Positions 1 through 8,807 of a stretch of 40,784 nucleotides of DNA are shown here, piece after piece. Source of the DNA: Ramlibacter sp. (GTDB lineage Bacteria; Pseudomonadota; Gammaproteobacteria; Burkholderiales; Burkholderiaceae_C); assembly GCA_014376765.1 (NCBI GenBank), contig JACMQX010000303.1:1-40784 (forward strand), given 5' to 3'. The translations under genes were made by a program, and so were the position numbers. The first letter of the stretch is position 1. Every line of letters starts with the position of its first letter. The notes beneath the pieces are model-generated. The model worked only from the letters and a program-made list of their open reading frames with translations. It searched no databases and was not told where the DNA came from.

Positions 1-3000
1 AAAGCTGCGTGCCGGTGTGGTGGATGTTGGCGGGCGCACTGCCCAGGGCCCGCACGGCCATGGCCTTGCCGTTGAAAGTAATGGCCTGAGCCAGCGTACC
101 GATGGCGCCGTTGTCTGCATGGGTCTCCATTGCCAGCACGCGGGTGTCCCAGAAGGTCGAGGCTTCCTGCGAGATGCCTGAGCCAGGGGTCGTGGAAAGG
201 TTCTGCACGAACAGGCCGTCCGCGCCTTTTATCTGGCCCAGCACGATGTCGCCGCCGGGCGCACCGTCCACACCGGTGCCCACGCGGGCGATCATGTCGC
301 CCCCGCCCAGGTTCAGCGTCACGCCGGGCGCTGTCGCAATACCGCCACGGCCCGGATCACGATAGGCCGCTTGCGCGTTGGGTGAATTGGCCCGGAGGCC
401 CAGGTCCCCGCCGGCGGTGGTGATGTTGGCATTGATCAGGATGCTGCGGCCAGCATCCAGCAGCAGGCTGCCGCCTGACTGTGCCGTGGGCACCGTGGTG
501 ATGGCTGCATTCACCAGGATGTCGTTGTTGGCCTGCAGAAAAACGTCCATGCCTGCGTTCGTCATTGCCGTAATGGATTGCGGTGTCACCGTGACATCGG
601 AGCCCGCCGAGTCGTCAAAGCGCTGGTTCGGCGCGACTGTGCTTGCGGCGGGCCCAGTTTGCGTTGGGTCGATATAAACCACGCGGCCCGATCCCTGCGA
701 GAACGTCGCGCGGTAACGGGTTCCGGTGTCAGGATTCACGCTGATGAAGCCGCTACCCGCTGTGGTTCCATAGACCGTATTGGAGGCGGACAGCATGCCT
801 GTGGCACCCGTGCGGAAGAAGGTCACGCCGCCCTTGTTTCCAGCCAGCGTGTTGTAGCTGGTATGGAAAAGAGTGTCAGCCGAGTTGTAGGCCGGCAGCA
901 GTGTGCCCGGGAAAGAGGTGTAGGCGCCGAACTGGTCTCCCGCCTGGGCACCGACCAGCGAATTGGCCGCGCTGACGAAGCCAGTTGGCATCGCATCGGC
1001 GATGCCGAACGACGTGATGGCGCCGGCATTGCCCGACCAGTTGGGCGAACCGATCAAAATGCTGTGCCTGAAAGACGCATCAATGCCGATGTTCAGACCC
1101 ACGCGATCCGTTGAATTGCTGCCGACGAGGCTGTTTGATTCGTTGATGGTGCCACGCGGCGATACGGCAGATGTGCCGTCGATCTGCGTCACCATTCCCC
1201 GGCCGCCGTTGAAGTTGGAGTTCGTGATCATCACGCGGTTGAAGTTGGAATTCGTGATGTCGCCGTAGATCCGCACAGCGTCATAGGTGCCGTCGCCCAC
1301 GGCCACGCCGACCAGGGAATTGCTGGCGTCAATCACGCCGCTTGCGCGCGACGGGTTTTGCAACAGGGTGATCGCGCCAAGGCCACTGGAGGCGGTGCTT
1401 GCACCGATGCCCCAGCGGTTATTGATCAGGACCAGCTTTCCGTTCTCTAGCGGGACGCTGCTGGACACAGAGTTGCCGACGCGGTCGTTGGCCTGCGCGC
1501 CCACCATGCTGTTGCTGGCGCCAACGACACCTGTCGCAAAAACCCCGGCAGCATCAGACAGCGTGAGCGCGCCCGTCGCGCTATTCCAGCTGGGGCTGCC
1601 GACGATGTAGCCGTTGTTGCCCCACACGAAATATCCACCGCTACCGATGCGGTCCGAGCTGGTGCTGCCGACCATGGCATTGATGCTGGAGAGCGTCCCG
1701 CTGGCGAAGCCTGCGGCGATGTCGATGTTGAAGATCGCGCCGCTGCCACCGCCGTAATTGGGCGCCAGCATGACGCGTTTGCCGGTATTGAATATGTAGT
1801 CAACAACGCTCAGGTCACCGGGTGCTGTGCCCAGGATCGAGCTGCCGCCGGTGGGCGTGTCCGCATTGCCCACGAGCGGGGATGTGAGCTGGGTGAAGGT
1901 TGCAAGGCCCTTGTTGCCATTCCATGTCTGCGACTGGATCTTGATGCCGTCGAAATACACGCTGAGGTCACCCTGCGTGCCGATGGCGTCGCCTGCATGT
2001 GTGCCAACGAATGCGTTGGTGTTGCTGATCACGCCGGATGGCGCAGCAGCCTGAGCATCCAGTCGCACCATGGCACCTGCCAAGCTGGCGCTTGCTGCCG
2101 TGTTTCTCCACGAGGGCAAACCGACAAAAGCGACATTGCTGGCGTACCGATACACCCAGGCATTATTGAAGTCGCCAGTGGTACTGCCGACCAGACTGTT
2201 GCCCGTGCCGATGGTGCCCATGACGCCGTTTGCAGCAAGTAGCGTCATCGCGCCTGCGCCAGCGGTGCTGCCAGCCTTGTACGAAGGCGTGAGGAAAAGC
2301 AAGTTGCCGTTAACAAATTCGGTTACGAAGCTGGCGCCGCCGTTGCCGACCCGGTCCCCAGTCGAGGCGCCGAGGAAGCTGTTGCTGAGCGTGAGCTGCT
2401 GGCCGACAGGTAAGAGCGAAGCCGTGTCGACGGACGTCACTGCACCTGTGCTGGCGTTGTGCAAGGGACTGAACACCAGGACCCGATTTCCCCCATATTG
2501 CTGACGCATGACGCCGCCGGAGCCGATTTGGTCGCCAGCTGCGCCAAGCAAGGCATTGGACGCGCCATTGAGTGTGTTCGTCAGCGGTGGTGCATTCAAG
2601 TCAATGTTGACGATGGCCCCCTTGCCGCCGCCATAAGTCGACGCGACCAGCAGCGCGTGCCCTGCGTCCATGCTGTCAATGCGATTGAGGCCTCTGCTAT
2701 CACCGTAATCCCTGACATAAAGCTTCGCACTGCCCGAAGCAGTGAGATCGAGATCACCGACGTTCGTGCCCACCAGACTATTTCCGGAAGCCACCACGCC
2801 AGGCGTCAACGTGCCTGTGTTCAGATTGAAGAATGTGATTGCGCCAAAGCCGCCGCCCCATTGCGGGGAATTGATCACCAACGTTCCGCCTGAGGAACCG
2901 TAGATTGATCCGATCACAGACCCGACCTGATCGCCCAAGCCCCCGATGAGGCTGTTGGATGACGATATCGGGCCAGGAACCGCGAGGCTCAAATCCGAGT

Positions 3001-6000
3001 CCTTCATGATGGCAACAAAGCCGCGGTTCTGGTCGAATGCAGGATTGGAGACCACCACCCGGTTGGTAAGGTAGGGGTAGCCGAGTGATGCGATGCCGGA
3101 TGAAGAAAAGGCCTTTACGGTCATGCCTGCGCCATCGGTGGAGCCGGGCTTTCCCGTCCAGCTGTTGGTGGCGGCAACCACACCGGACTGCATGTTTGCG
3201 CGGGTGATCAAGGTGATGGCTCCAGGGCCGCTCGCGGCAGCGCCAGAACCCCAAAGCCGGTTGACTACGACGGCGTTGTTGTTGGCAAAGGGAACGAACG
3301 TCATGTCGGCACTGCCGACGCGGTCACCTTGGCTCAAGCCCGTCCAGCTGTTGAGGCTGGAGTTGATAAAGCCTTTGGGACTGGTGCCGGTGACCCCAGG
3401 CTCGAAGATGGTGATCGCACCGGTATTGCTCTGCCAGTTCGGACTCTTCAAAACCCAGTAAGTAGAAGCGGTCGTGAAACCGCCGCTGCCTACACGGTCT
3501 CCAGCATTTGTGCCGATGAGCGACTTGCCGTCGTCGAGCACACCGCTGACGCCCGAATCTCCAAGAAATGCCATGGCGCCTTTGCCACTGCCGTAATTAG
3601 GGGCGATCAGGAGCAACTTGTTTGGCACAACACCGCTGTAGGTAGCCATGCCATTGAAATCGCCAACCGCCGTTCCGACCACGGTGTTGGGCTCGGAGAT
3701 ATTGACCAACCCCTTGACCTTGACACTGCTTCCGTCAACAAAAGTGACAGCACCTTTGCCGGAACCCCACGTGGGAGAAGACACGAAAAGCTTGCTGCCG
3801 TACACCGTCACTCCGCCAGAGCCAACCTGGTCGCCGGCGTTTCCAATGAGGCTGTTGCCCGTAGAAAGGGTGCCCACCGGTTGAAACGCCGCAGAGACCG
3901 TCTGGTCCAGCACGGTCACTGAGCCCATACCGCCGTTCCACTGGGGATTGGTGATCAGGAAATATTCCGGCGAAAAATACGATGCGCAGCTGCCATAAGT
4001 GAAGCAGTTCTGGACGAAGAAGTTGGATCCATCCGAGGTGCTGGAACCCACCAGACTGGTGCTGGCGTCAACCGTTCCCTTGACCAGGCTGGCACTGTCG
4101 AACACCGTGAACGCACCCTTGCCGCCACCCCACTGCGAGCTGAACACCATCACCTTGCCGTTGCTGAACTGCCGGAATGCGCCCGTGGTGTTGCCCACAA
4201 AGTCACCGGTGGCCGAGCCGACCAGGCTGTTGGCTGAACTGAGCACGCCCGACAGGGCCTGCGCGGTGTCGATGACGGTGATCGCCCCCTTGGTGCCGCC
4301 CCAGTTGCGGCTGAACACCGCGTAATAGTTGTTCGGCAGCGAGATGGCGCCGTAGTTGCCGATGTTGTCGGTGGCGACACTGCCCACCAGCGCGTTGGTG
4401 CTGTCCAGCGTGCCGGCAAAGCCGGTGCCCGCGAAGGTCGCCAAGGCACCGGCGCCACCGCCATAGCTGGACGCGACCAGCAGGTTGCGCCCATTGGCGA
4501 CGCTATAAAGCGATGCGCTTGCCAGGTCATTCGCCGCCGTGCCGAGCAGACTGTTGGCAGAAGAGATGACCCCGCTGCCCGGCAGGCTGGCTGTGCTGCC
4601 CGCCTGAATCCACGTCCAGGCCCCCAGGTTGCTGTTCCACGCATTGGCCTTGAACACCAGCGCGGAGTTCACACTCTGGTAATTGCTGCCAACGAAGTCA
4701 CCATTGTGCGAGCCGGTGAGCGCGCTGAGCAGGCCGCCGGTGGTCTTGTCGTAGATGTAGATGGCGCCGGCATTGGTGCCGCCTGCCGTGTCGAACGGGT
4801 CCGTTACCAGCACCCTGTTGCTGCCGATGTTGATGATGCTGGCACCGAAATTCCCTGCGCCACCCGCCTCATTGTTCGGGTCCGCCAGCTCCAGCACGCC
4901 GAGCTGCCCGGACGCATTGGCAATCGTCAGATTCTTCGGGTCCAGCAGCAGCGTGCCCCTGGCCCCGCCAGGGCCGCCCGCAGCAGCCACAGGCCCGGCA
5001 AACTGCAGGGACTCCTTGCCCGACACCTCGACCCAGCCACCGTTGCCGCCCGCACCCGCGCCACTGGCGTCGATGCTGCCGAAATACCGCGTTGTTCCAT
5101 CCGACCACAGCACCACATCACCACCGCTGCCCGCGCGGCGCGAACGTGCGCTCAGGACCGTGGCACTGTTGACGTACAGGTACTGCGAGTTGGGCGTGAG
5201 CGGGTCGTTGCCGTGCTTGTTGCCGCCGACCAGCAGGTTGCCGCCGTCTGCATCGCCATCGGCGCTGATCTGTGCGCCTTGAAGGCGGATGGTGGAGCCC
5301 AGCACCTTGATCGTGCCGCCCGATGCACCGGCGCCTGCACCCGCACCGCTGGCGTTCAAAACCCCAGACGTCAGGACTGTGCCGCCGCTGCCGTCGGCAC
5401 TGTCCGCCTGGACCACAATGCTGCCACCCGCGCCCTGCGAGGCGCTGGCATTGATGCTGGCCTCTGCCGTCTGGATCACCGAATGGCTGCCGCGGATCAG
5501 CACCATGCCGCCGGAGGTGACTCCAGCCACCGTCAGGGGTGCCGCCTGCAGAACCGACTGCGCGTCAACCGTGATGTTGCCGCCCTGCTGACCCGAGGCG
5601 TCGATGACGCCTGTAACGACGGCATAGCGTGCACTGATCGTCACGTCGCCGCCGTTGGTAGCAGAGGTGGTAATGCGCCGGGCCTCGATGCGCCCCGTGA
5701 TCTCGGCCACATCATTGGCCCGCAACACCACCTTGCCACCCTGAACATCCGCGCCCACCGCCTGTATCAGGCCGCTGTGCTTGAGCTGGCTGGCAAAAAT
5801 GCCCACAGCGTCACCGCGCAAGGTACCCAGGTTGACCGCGCTGTCCCCCGGCGCCTGCACCTGCATGACGATGCCTTCCAGCCCCCGGCCCGTGACCGAG
5901 ACCTTCTGGCCGGCAGCCAGCATGACGGCGCCTCCTTGCGCCTCAACAACCGCGGTTTTGGCGACCTCAACGCTGGGCGCAATCAGCACCACATCGCCGC

Positions 6001-6607
6001 CCCGCGCAATCACGTTGCCCTGCACGACCAGCGCCCCCGTGCCATTGCCCAGGCTGTCGGCTGAAAAACGCATGCGGCCGGTTGCGGCGTCTACATCACT
6101 CATGCCCAGCACGGACGCGGTGAATCCTGCTGTATCCACCACAGCGCCTGCACCCACCGTGATGCCCGACTGGTTGACCAGCACCAGCTTGCCGTTGGAC
6201 GACAGCGTGCCGTAAATCTGCGAAGGCGTGTTGGTGATCACGCGGTTGATGGACGTGCTGTTGGCACCGGGCTGCACAAACTGCGTGGTGTTGCCCGCAC
6301 CAATTGAAAAGCTCTGCCAGTTGATGGCCGAATGGTTGGTGCCCACGCCGTTGGTGGTAGTGACCGTGAGCTTGGTACCCGCCGCATTGAGGGCGCGGGC
6401 CGAACTGCCGGTCAGGTCGTTGCGGTGCACCGGAAGGATGCTTTGCGAGGCGATAGGCAGCGAGGTGAATGCCGCAGCGATCGACAACGCGAGCAATGCG
6501 GGGCGCAGGCGCCGCCGGCTGGTCAGCGTGCCCGCCCCCTCGGCGATGGAGACGGGGTAGAGGGGGTGGAGGGGGTAGACGGTTTTGAAACTGGTGGCGC
6601 GGCGCAT
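1..6607 (-). CDS. Filamentous haemagglutinin-type exoprotein (TpsA), 3' end outside window
   Basis: One frame stays open without a stop from the ATG at 6607 to the left edge (at least 2,202 codons), so the C-terminus is missing. GGGGAG lies about 9 bases upstream of the ATG. Residues 1-55 form a long signal peptide with an extended n-region, an RRR cluster near 31 and a hydrophobic core at 36-50. Residues ~60-300 resemble the haemagglutination-activity (TPS) domain; VNQSGI at 144-149 sits where FHA proteins carry the NPNGI motif. Gly/Ala/Val-rich beta-helix-like sequence follows, with LLLDPKNLTIAN near 553, a phrase common in FHA relatives. Residues ~625-1957 are the ~23-repeat array listed separately, after which beta-helix-like sequence resumes. 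The family is secreted through an outer-membrane TpsB partner, and none is visible here. A role in adhesion, biofilm or contact is inferred; the class is secure, the ligand unknown. Confidence 0.88.
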   Translation of the reverse strand, partial: MRRATSFKTVYPLHPLYPVSIAEGAGTLTSRRRLRPALLALSIAAAFTSLPIASQSILPVHRNDLTGSSARALNAAGTKLTVTTTNGVGTNHSAINWQSFSIGAGNTTQFVQPGANSTSINRVITNTPSQIYGTLSSNGKLVLVNQSGITVGAGAVVDTAGFTASVLGMSDVDAATGRMRFSADSLGNGTGALVVQGNVIARGGDVVLIAPSVEVAKTAVVEAQGGAVMLAAGQKVSVTGRGLEGIVMQVQAPGDSAVNLGTLRGDAVGIFASQLKHSGLIQAVGADVQGGKVVLRANDVAEITGRIEARRITTSATNGGDVTISARYAVVTGVIDASGQQGGNITVDAQSVLQAAPLTVAGVTSGGMVLIRGSHSVIQTAEASINASASQGAGGSIVVQADSADGSGGTVLTSGVLNASGAGAGAGASGGTIKVLGSTIRLQGAQISADGDADGGNLLVGGNKHGNDPLTPNSQYLYVNSATVLSARSRRAGSGGDVVLWSDGTTRYFGSIDASGAGAGGNGGWVEVSGKESLQFAGPVAAAGGPGGARGTLLLDPKNLTIANASGQLGVLELADPNNEAGGAGNFGASIINIGSNRVLVTDPFDTAGGTNAGAIYIYDKTTGGLLSALTGSHNGDFVGSNYQSVNSALVFKANAWNSNLGAWTWIQAGSTASLPGSGVISSANSLLGTAANDLASASLYSVANGRNLLVASSYGGGAGALATFAGTGFAGTLDSTNALVGSVATDNIGNYGAISLPNNYYAVFSRNWGGTKGAITVIDTAQALSGVLSSANSLVGSATGDFVGNTTGAFRQFSNGKVMVFSSQWGGGKGAFTVFDSASLVKGTVDASTSLVGSSTSDGSNFFVQNCFTYGSCASYFSPEYFLITNPQWNGGMGSVTVLDQTVSAAFQPVGTLSTGNSLIGNAGDQVGSGGVTVYGSKLFVSSPTWGSGKGAVTFVDGSSVKVKGLVNISEPNTVVGTAVGDFNGMATYSGVVPNKLLLIAPNYGSGKGAMAFLGDSGVSGVLDDGKSLIGTNAGDRVGSGGFTTASTYWVLKSPNWQSNTGAITIFEPGVTGTSPKGFINSSLNSWTGLSQGDRVGSADMTFVPFANNNAVVVNRLWGSGAAASGPGAITLITRANMQSGVVAATNSWTGKPGSTDGAGMTVKAFSSSGIASLGYPYLTNRVVVSNPAFDQNRGFVAIMKDSDLSLAVPGPISSSNSLIGGLGDQVGSVIGSIYGSSGGTLVINSPQWGGGFGAITFFNLNTGTLTPGVVASGNSLVGTNVGDLDLTASGSAKLYVRDYGDSRGLNRIDSMDAGHALLVASTYGGGKGAIVNIDLNAPPLTNTLNGASNALLGAAGDQIGSGGVMRQQYGGNRVLVFSPLHNASTGAVTSVDTASLLPVGQQLTLSNSFLGASTGDRVGNGGASFVTEFVNGNLLFLTPSYKAGSTAGAGAMTLLAANGVMGTIGTGNSLVGSTTGDFNNAWVYRYASNVAFVGLPSWRNTAASASLAGAMVRLDAQAAAPSGVISNTNAFVGTHAGDAIGTQGDLSVYFDGIKIQSQTWNGNKGLATFTQLTSPLVGNADTPTGGSSILGTAPGDLSVVDYIFNTGKRVMLAPNYGGGSGAIFNIDIAAGFASGTLSSINAMVGSTSSDRIGSGGYFVWGNNGYIVGSPSWNSATGALTLSDAAGVFATGVVGASNSMVGAQANDRVGNSVSSSVPLENGKLVLINNRWGIGASTASSGLGAITLLQNPSRASGVIDASNSLVGVAVGDGTYDAVRIYGDITNSNFNRVMITNSNFNGGRGMVTQIDGTSAVSPRGTINESNSLVGSNSTDRVGLNIGIDASFRHSILIGSPNWSGNAGAITSFGIADAMPTGFVSAANSLVGAQAGDQFGAYTSFPGTLLPAYNSADTLFHTSYNTLAGNKGGVTFFRTGATGMLSASNTVYGTTAGSGFISVNPDTGTRYRATFSQGSGRVVYIDPTQTGPAASTVAPNQRFDDSAGSDVTVTPQSITAMTNAGMDVFLQANNDILVNAAITTVPTAQSGGSLLLDAGRSILINANITTAGGDLGLRANSPNAQAAYRDPGRGGIATAPGVTLNLGGGDMIARVGTGVDGAPGGDIVLGQIKGADGLFVQNLSTTPGSGISQEASTFWDTRVLAMETHADNGAIGTLAQAITFNGKAMAVRALGSAPANIHHTGTQL
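740..4735 (-). repeat. About 23 degenerate ~58-residue repeats inside the FHA-type protein
   Basis: The translation (residues ~625-1957) repeats one pattern: SxNSLVGSxxGDxVGS, then a variable stretch with a short hydrophobic strand (LVxSPxW), then an aromatic/Gly turn (WxxGxGAxT), then a hydrophobic strand ending Gly-Val-Val/Ile. I count about 23 copies of 50-65 residues. Examples of the anchor are NSLIGNAGDQVGS, NSWTGLSQGDRVGS, NALLGAAGDQIGS, NSMVGAQANDRVGN and NSLVGAQAGDQFGA. Copies differ at many positions and the DNA is not a simple tandem repeat, so the array is old or diversified. The GD-x-V/F-G plus GA-x-T spacing recalls FG-GAP-type beta-propeller blades; that resemblance is by eye only. 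Confidence 0.8.
6554..6580 (-). repeat. Three tandem 9-bp units in the FHA signal-peptide coding region
   Basis: On the plus strand the units are ggggtagag, ggggtggag and ggggtagac, end to end. They encode Tyr-Pro-Leu, His-Pro-Leu and Tyr-Pro-Val (residues ~11-19) in the n-region of the signal peptide. Because the unit is a multiple of three, gain or loss would change length without breaking the frame. Confidence 0.75.
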
Positions 6608-6809
6608 TGGAAATCTCCCCGATCGGGTTGCCTGAAACCTGGCTTGTATGAAGGCGGGCGATGCAACCTCGCCCAACGGCGATACATCTGTATACCCAAC
6701 TTGCAAATTAGCACAGAGAGGGCTGTTGCGCAATCGCGTGAACCGGGGGAACCCGGTTATTCCTCTGGCTTTTCCCAGCGAGCTGGCTTGCCGGGGAGGC
6801 AGGTGCGGA

Positions 6810-7625
6810 TCAGGCCCGCCGCTGCATCACTTCAAGCGCCATGCACAGGTCGGCCCAGGCCTTGGCTTTTTCGGGCAGGCTGCGCAGCAGATAGGCTGGG
6901 TGGTAGCTCACAATCACCGGCACGCCGTGGTATTCATGCACGCGGCCCCGCAGTTTGCCGATGGGCTCGTTGCTCTGCAAAAGCGACTGCACCGCAAACC
7001 GGCCCAGCGCCAGGATGATTTTGGGTTGCAGCAGTTCCACCTGACGGCGCAGGTACGGCTCGCACTGCGTCACTTCTTCAGGCAGGGGGTTGCGGTTGGC
7101 GGGCGGGCGGCACTTGAGCACATTGGCGACATAGGCGCCTTGCGCCGCATCGCCCTGGCGGCTGAGGCCGATGGCCTTGAGCATGTTGTCCAGCAGCTTG
7201 CCGGCCTGGCCGACAAAGGGCTCACCCGCCAGGTCTTCGTTCTCGCCGGGCGCCTCGCCAACGACCAGCCAGTCTGCGCGCTGGCTGCCCACGCCAAACA
7301 CCGTGTTCTTGCGGCTGCCGCACAGCGCGCAGGCGCGGCAACCCGCTACTGCCTGCTCCAGCGCCGCCCAGTCCATGGTGGCAATGCCGGCAGGCAGGGG
7401 CTGCAGGCTGATGGGTGCGCGGGGCGCCGGTGAGGTCTCCTCGCGCGCGGCCGGGGCAGTCTCCCCGCGCGCTGCAATGACCGCCTGTGGCTGCATGCGC
7501 GCACCTGGCTCTGCCGGCTCGGCAAGGCGGCTTTCAGGCGGCTGCCCGGCCGGAGCTGCACTCCAGACCTTCAGGTTCATCTCCATGAGCATGGCCACAC
7601 GCCGCTCGTCAAGTTCCAGGCTCAT
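6810..7625 (-). CDS. udg: Type-4 (Fe-S) uracil-DNA glycosylase
   Basis: This 271-residue protein would remove uracil from DNA at the start of base-excision repair. Family-4 marks are visible: GEAPG at 123-127 (water-activating motif I), HPAYLLR at 242-248 (motif II), and the cysteines expected to hold a [4Fe-4S] cluster (C99 and C102 within CRACALC, then C172 and C188, with the 16-residue spacing typical of the family). Residues ~20-85 are an Ala/Pro/Glu-rich low-complexity extension absent from compact thermophile homologues. It is the last gene of the eamA-tsaB-rimI-udg run, starting 10 bases after the rimI stop. Older annotations of such proteins as 'phage SPO1 DNA polymerase-related' refer to the same fold. 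The intergenic stretch 6608-6809 downstream holds the FHA gene's leader and RBS; I see no clear promoter there. Confidence 0.9.
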   Translation of the reverse strand: MSLELDERRVAMLMEMNLKVWSAAPAGQPPESRLAEPAEPGARMQPQAVIAARGETAPAAREETSPAPRAPISLQPLPAGIATMDWAALEQAVAGCRACALCGSRKNTVFGVGSQRADWLVVGEAPGENEDLAGEPFVGQAGKLLDNMLKAIGLSRQGDAAQGAYVANVLKCRPPANRNPLPEEVTQCEPYLRRQVELLQPKIILALGRFAVQSLLQSNEPIGKLRGRVHEYHGVPVIVSYHPAYLLRSLPEKAKAWADLCMALEVMQRRA

Positions 7626-7635
7626 GGTTTGAACC

Positions 7636-8103
7636 TCATAGTTTCAGGCTCATCACCACCGCGTGCTCGCGTTGGCCACCGGGGGCCGGGTAGTAATTTT
7701 TGCGCTCACCGACGCGGCGGAAACCGTGCCGCTCATAAATGCGGGTTGCCCGGTCGTTGCTTTCACGCACTTCCAGCCACAGCCATTCAGCGCCCTGGCC
7801 GCGCGACCAGGTGCCCAGCGCGTCCAGCATGATCCGGCCCCAGCCCTGGCTCTGGAAAGACGGCGCCACGGTGATGTTGAGCAGGTGGACTTCTTCCACG
7901 CCTTTCATCGCAATGAAGTAGCCCAGGATGGTGTCACCCGCCACCAGCATCTGCGCCTCATACCCGGCCTTGAGCGAATCAAGGAAATTCCCGCGCGACC
8001 AGGGGTGGGCATAGGCGGTCACCTCGATGGCCAGGACGGCGTTCAGCCGCCCGGCGGTGAGGGGCTCGAATCCGGCTTCCTGGCTTTTGAGAACGGCACT
8101 CAT
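7636..8103 (-). CDS. rimI: Ribosomal protein S18-alanine N-acetyltransferase RimI
   Basis: A 155-residue GNAT-fold enzyme that would acetylate the N-terminal alanine of ribosomal protein S18 using acetyl-CoA. The acetyl-CoA loop is seen as V79-APSFQSQGWGRIML (consensus Q/R-x-x-G-x-G/A), followed by LEVRESNDRATRIYERHGF; E111 and Y123 match the catalytic Glu and Tyr of the E. coli enzyme. Length is normal for RimI (about 150). Its ATG overlaps the tsaB stop by four bases (ATGA), so the pair is probably translationally coupled. The tsaB-rimI pairing is common in bacteria and supports RimI over a generic GNAT. Confidence 0.92.
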   Translation of the reverse strand: MSAVLKSQEAGFEPLTAGRLNAVLAIEVTAYAHPWSRGNFLDSLKAGYEAQMLVAGDTILGYFIAMKGVEEVHLLNITVAPSFQSQGWGRIMLDALGTWSRGQGAEWLWLEVRESNDRATRIYERHGFRRVGERKNYYPAPGGQREHAVVMSLKL

Positions 8104-8807
8104 GGGGGGGTGGCTGTCTGCGCGGCGCGCTCGGCAAAGCGCTCATCTGTCGTCTTGGCAACTTTATCGCGAATGTAGCGGGGCAGGGCATGATCGGCGG
8201 CCACCGCATGGCCCGCTGCGATCAGCCCGGGCGCCAGACGGAGCATGGCGGCGGCAGTGGGCAGCGCGTCGATGCGCAGGGTGGCCGGGGCCAGCACCGC
8301 GTCAAGCCGCTCGCTGTAGGCCTTGAATACATTGCCCGCCAGCGCCCAACCGGGGGGCACCTGCAGCGCTTCGGGCCGCAGCAGTTCCGGCTCTGCGTCC
8401 AGTACGGCGCCATCCGTGCTGAAGTCATAGCGCGCCAGATACATCTCGTCCATGCGCGCGTCCAGGGCGGCCACGACACGGTTGGCGTGCTGGCTGTGCC
8501 GCGCTTCTTCGGCCAATGCCAGCAGGGTGTCAACCGGCAGCACCTTGACGCCTGCCCCAAAGGCCAGCCCCTGTGCCACCGAACAGGCGGTGCGCAAGCC
8601 GGTGAACGAGCCGGGGCCACGGCCGAATGCGATTGCGTCCAGCCCGGCCAGGGTCAGCCCCGCGTCGCCGAGCAGCGACAGGATGGCGGGAATCAGCGTG
8701 GCAGACGCTTTGGCGCCTCCAGCGCCTGTGTGCGCCCACACCCGCACGCCATCGCCCACGGCAATGGACATGGATTCGGTGCTGGTGTCAAAGGCGAGGA
8801 GTTTCAT
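8100..8807 (-). CDS. tsaB: tRNA t6A biosynthesis protein TsaB
   Basis: TsaB (235 residues from the ATG at 8807) is the inactive ASKHA-fold partner of TsaD in the complex that transfers threonylcarbamoyl to A37 of ANN-decoding tRNAs. The N-terminus MKLLAFDTSTESMSIAV and the GRGPGSFTGLR motif near 75-85 are diagnostic. I start at 8807 rather than the longer open frame reaching 9581, because upstream sequence in that frame is a shadow of the eamA gene and the ATG at 8807 overlaps the eamA stop by four bases. The partner synthase gene sua5 lies 3.8 kb away in another operon; tsaD and tsaE are not in the window. Confidence 0.93.
   Translation of the reverse strand: MKLLAFDTSTESMSIAVGDGVRVWAHTGAGGAKASATLIPAILSLLGDAGLTLAGLDAIAFGRGPGSFTGLRTACSVAQGLAFGAGVKVLPVDTLLALAEEARHSQHANRVVAALDARMDEMYLARYDFSTDGAVLDAEPELLRPEALQVPPGWALAGNVFKAYSERLDAVLAPATLRIDALPTAAAMLRLAPGLIAAGHAVAADHALPRYIRDKVAKTTDERFAERAAQTATPP

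Noticed and set aside
4706..6064. A 452-codon plus-strand open frame inside the exoprotein gene
   Set aside because: Arg/His/Ala-rich shadow opposite the beta-helix-coding region, without start context or domain.
6608..6809. Candidate promoter or riboswitch in the FHA leader (TTGCAA ... TATACA on the minus strand)
   Set aside because: Spacing between the elements is wrong for sigma-70 and no conserved riboswitch core could be identified by eye.
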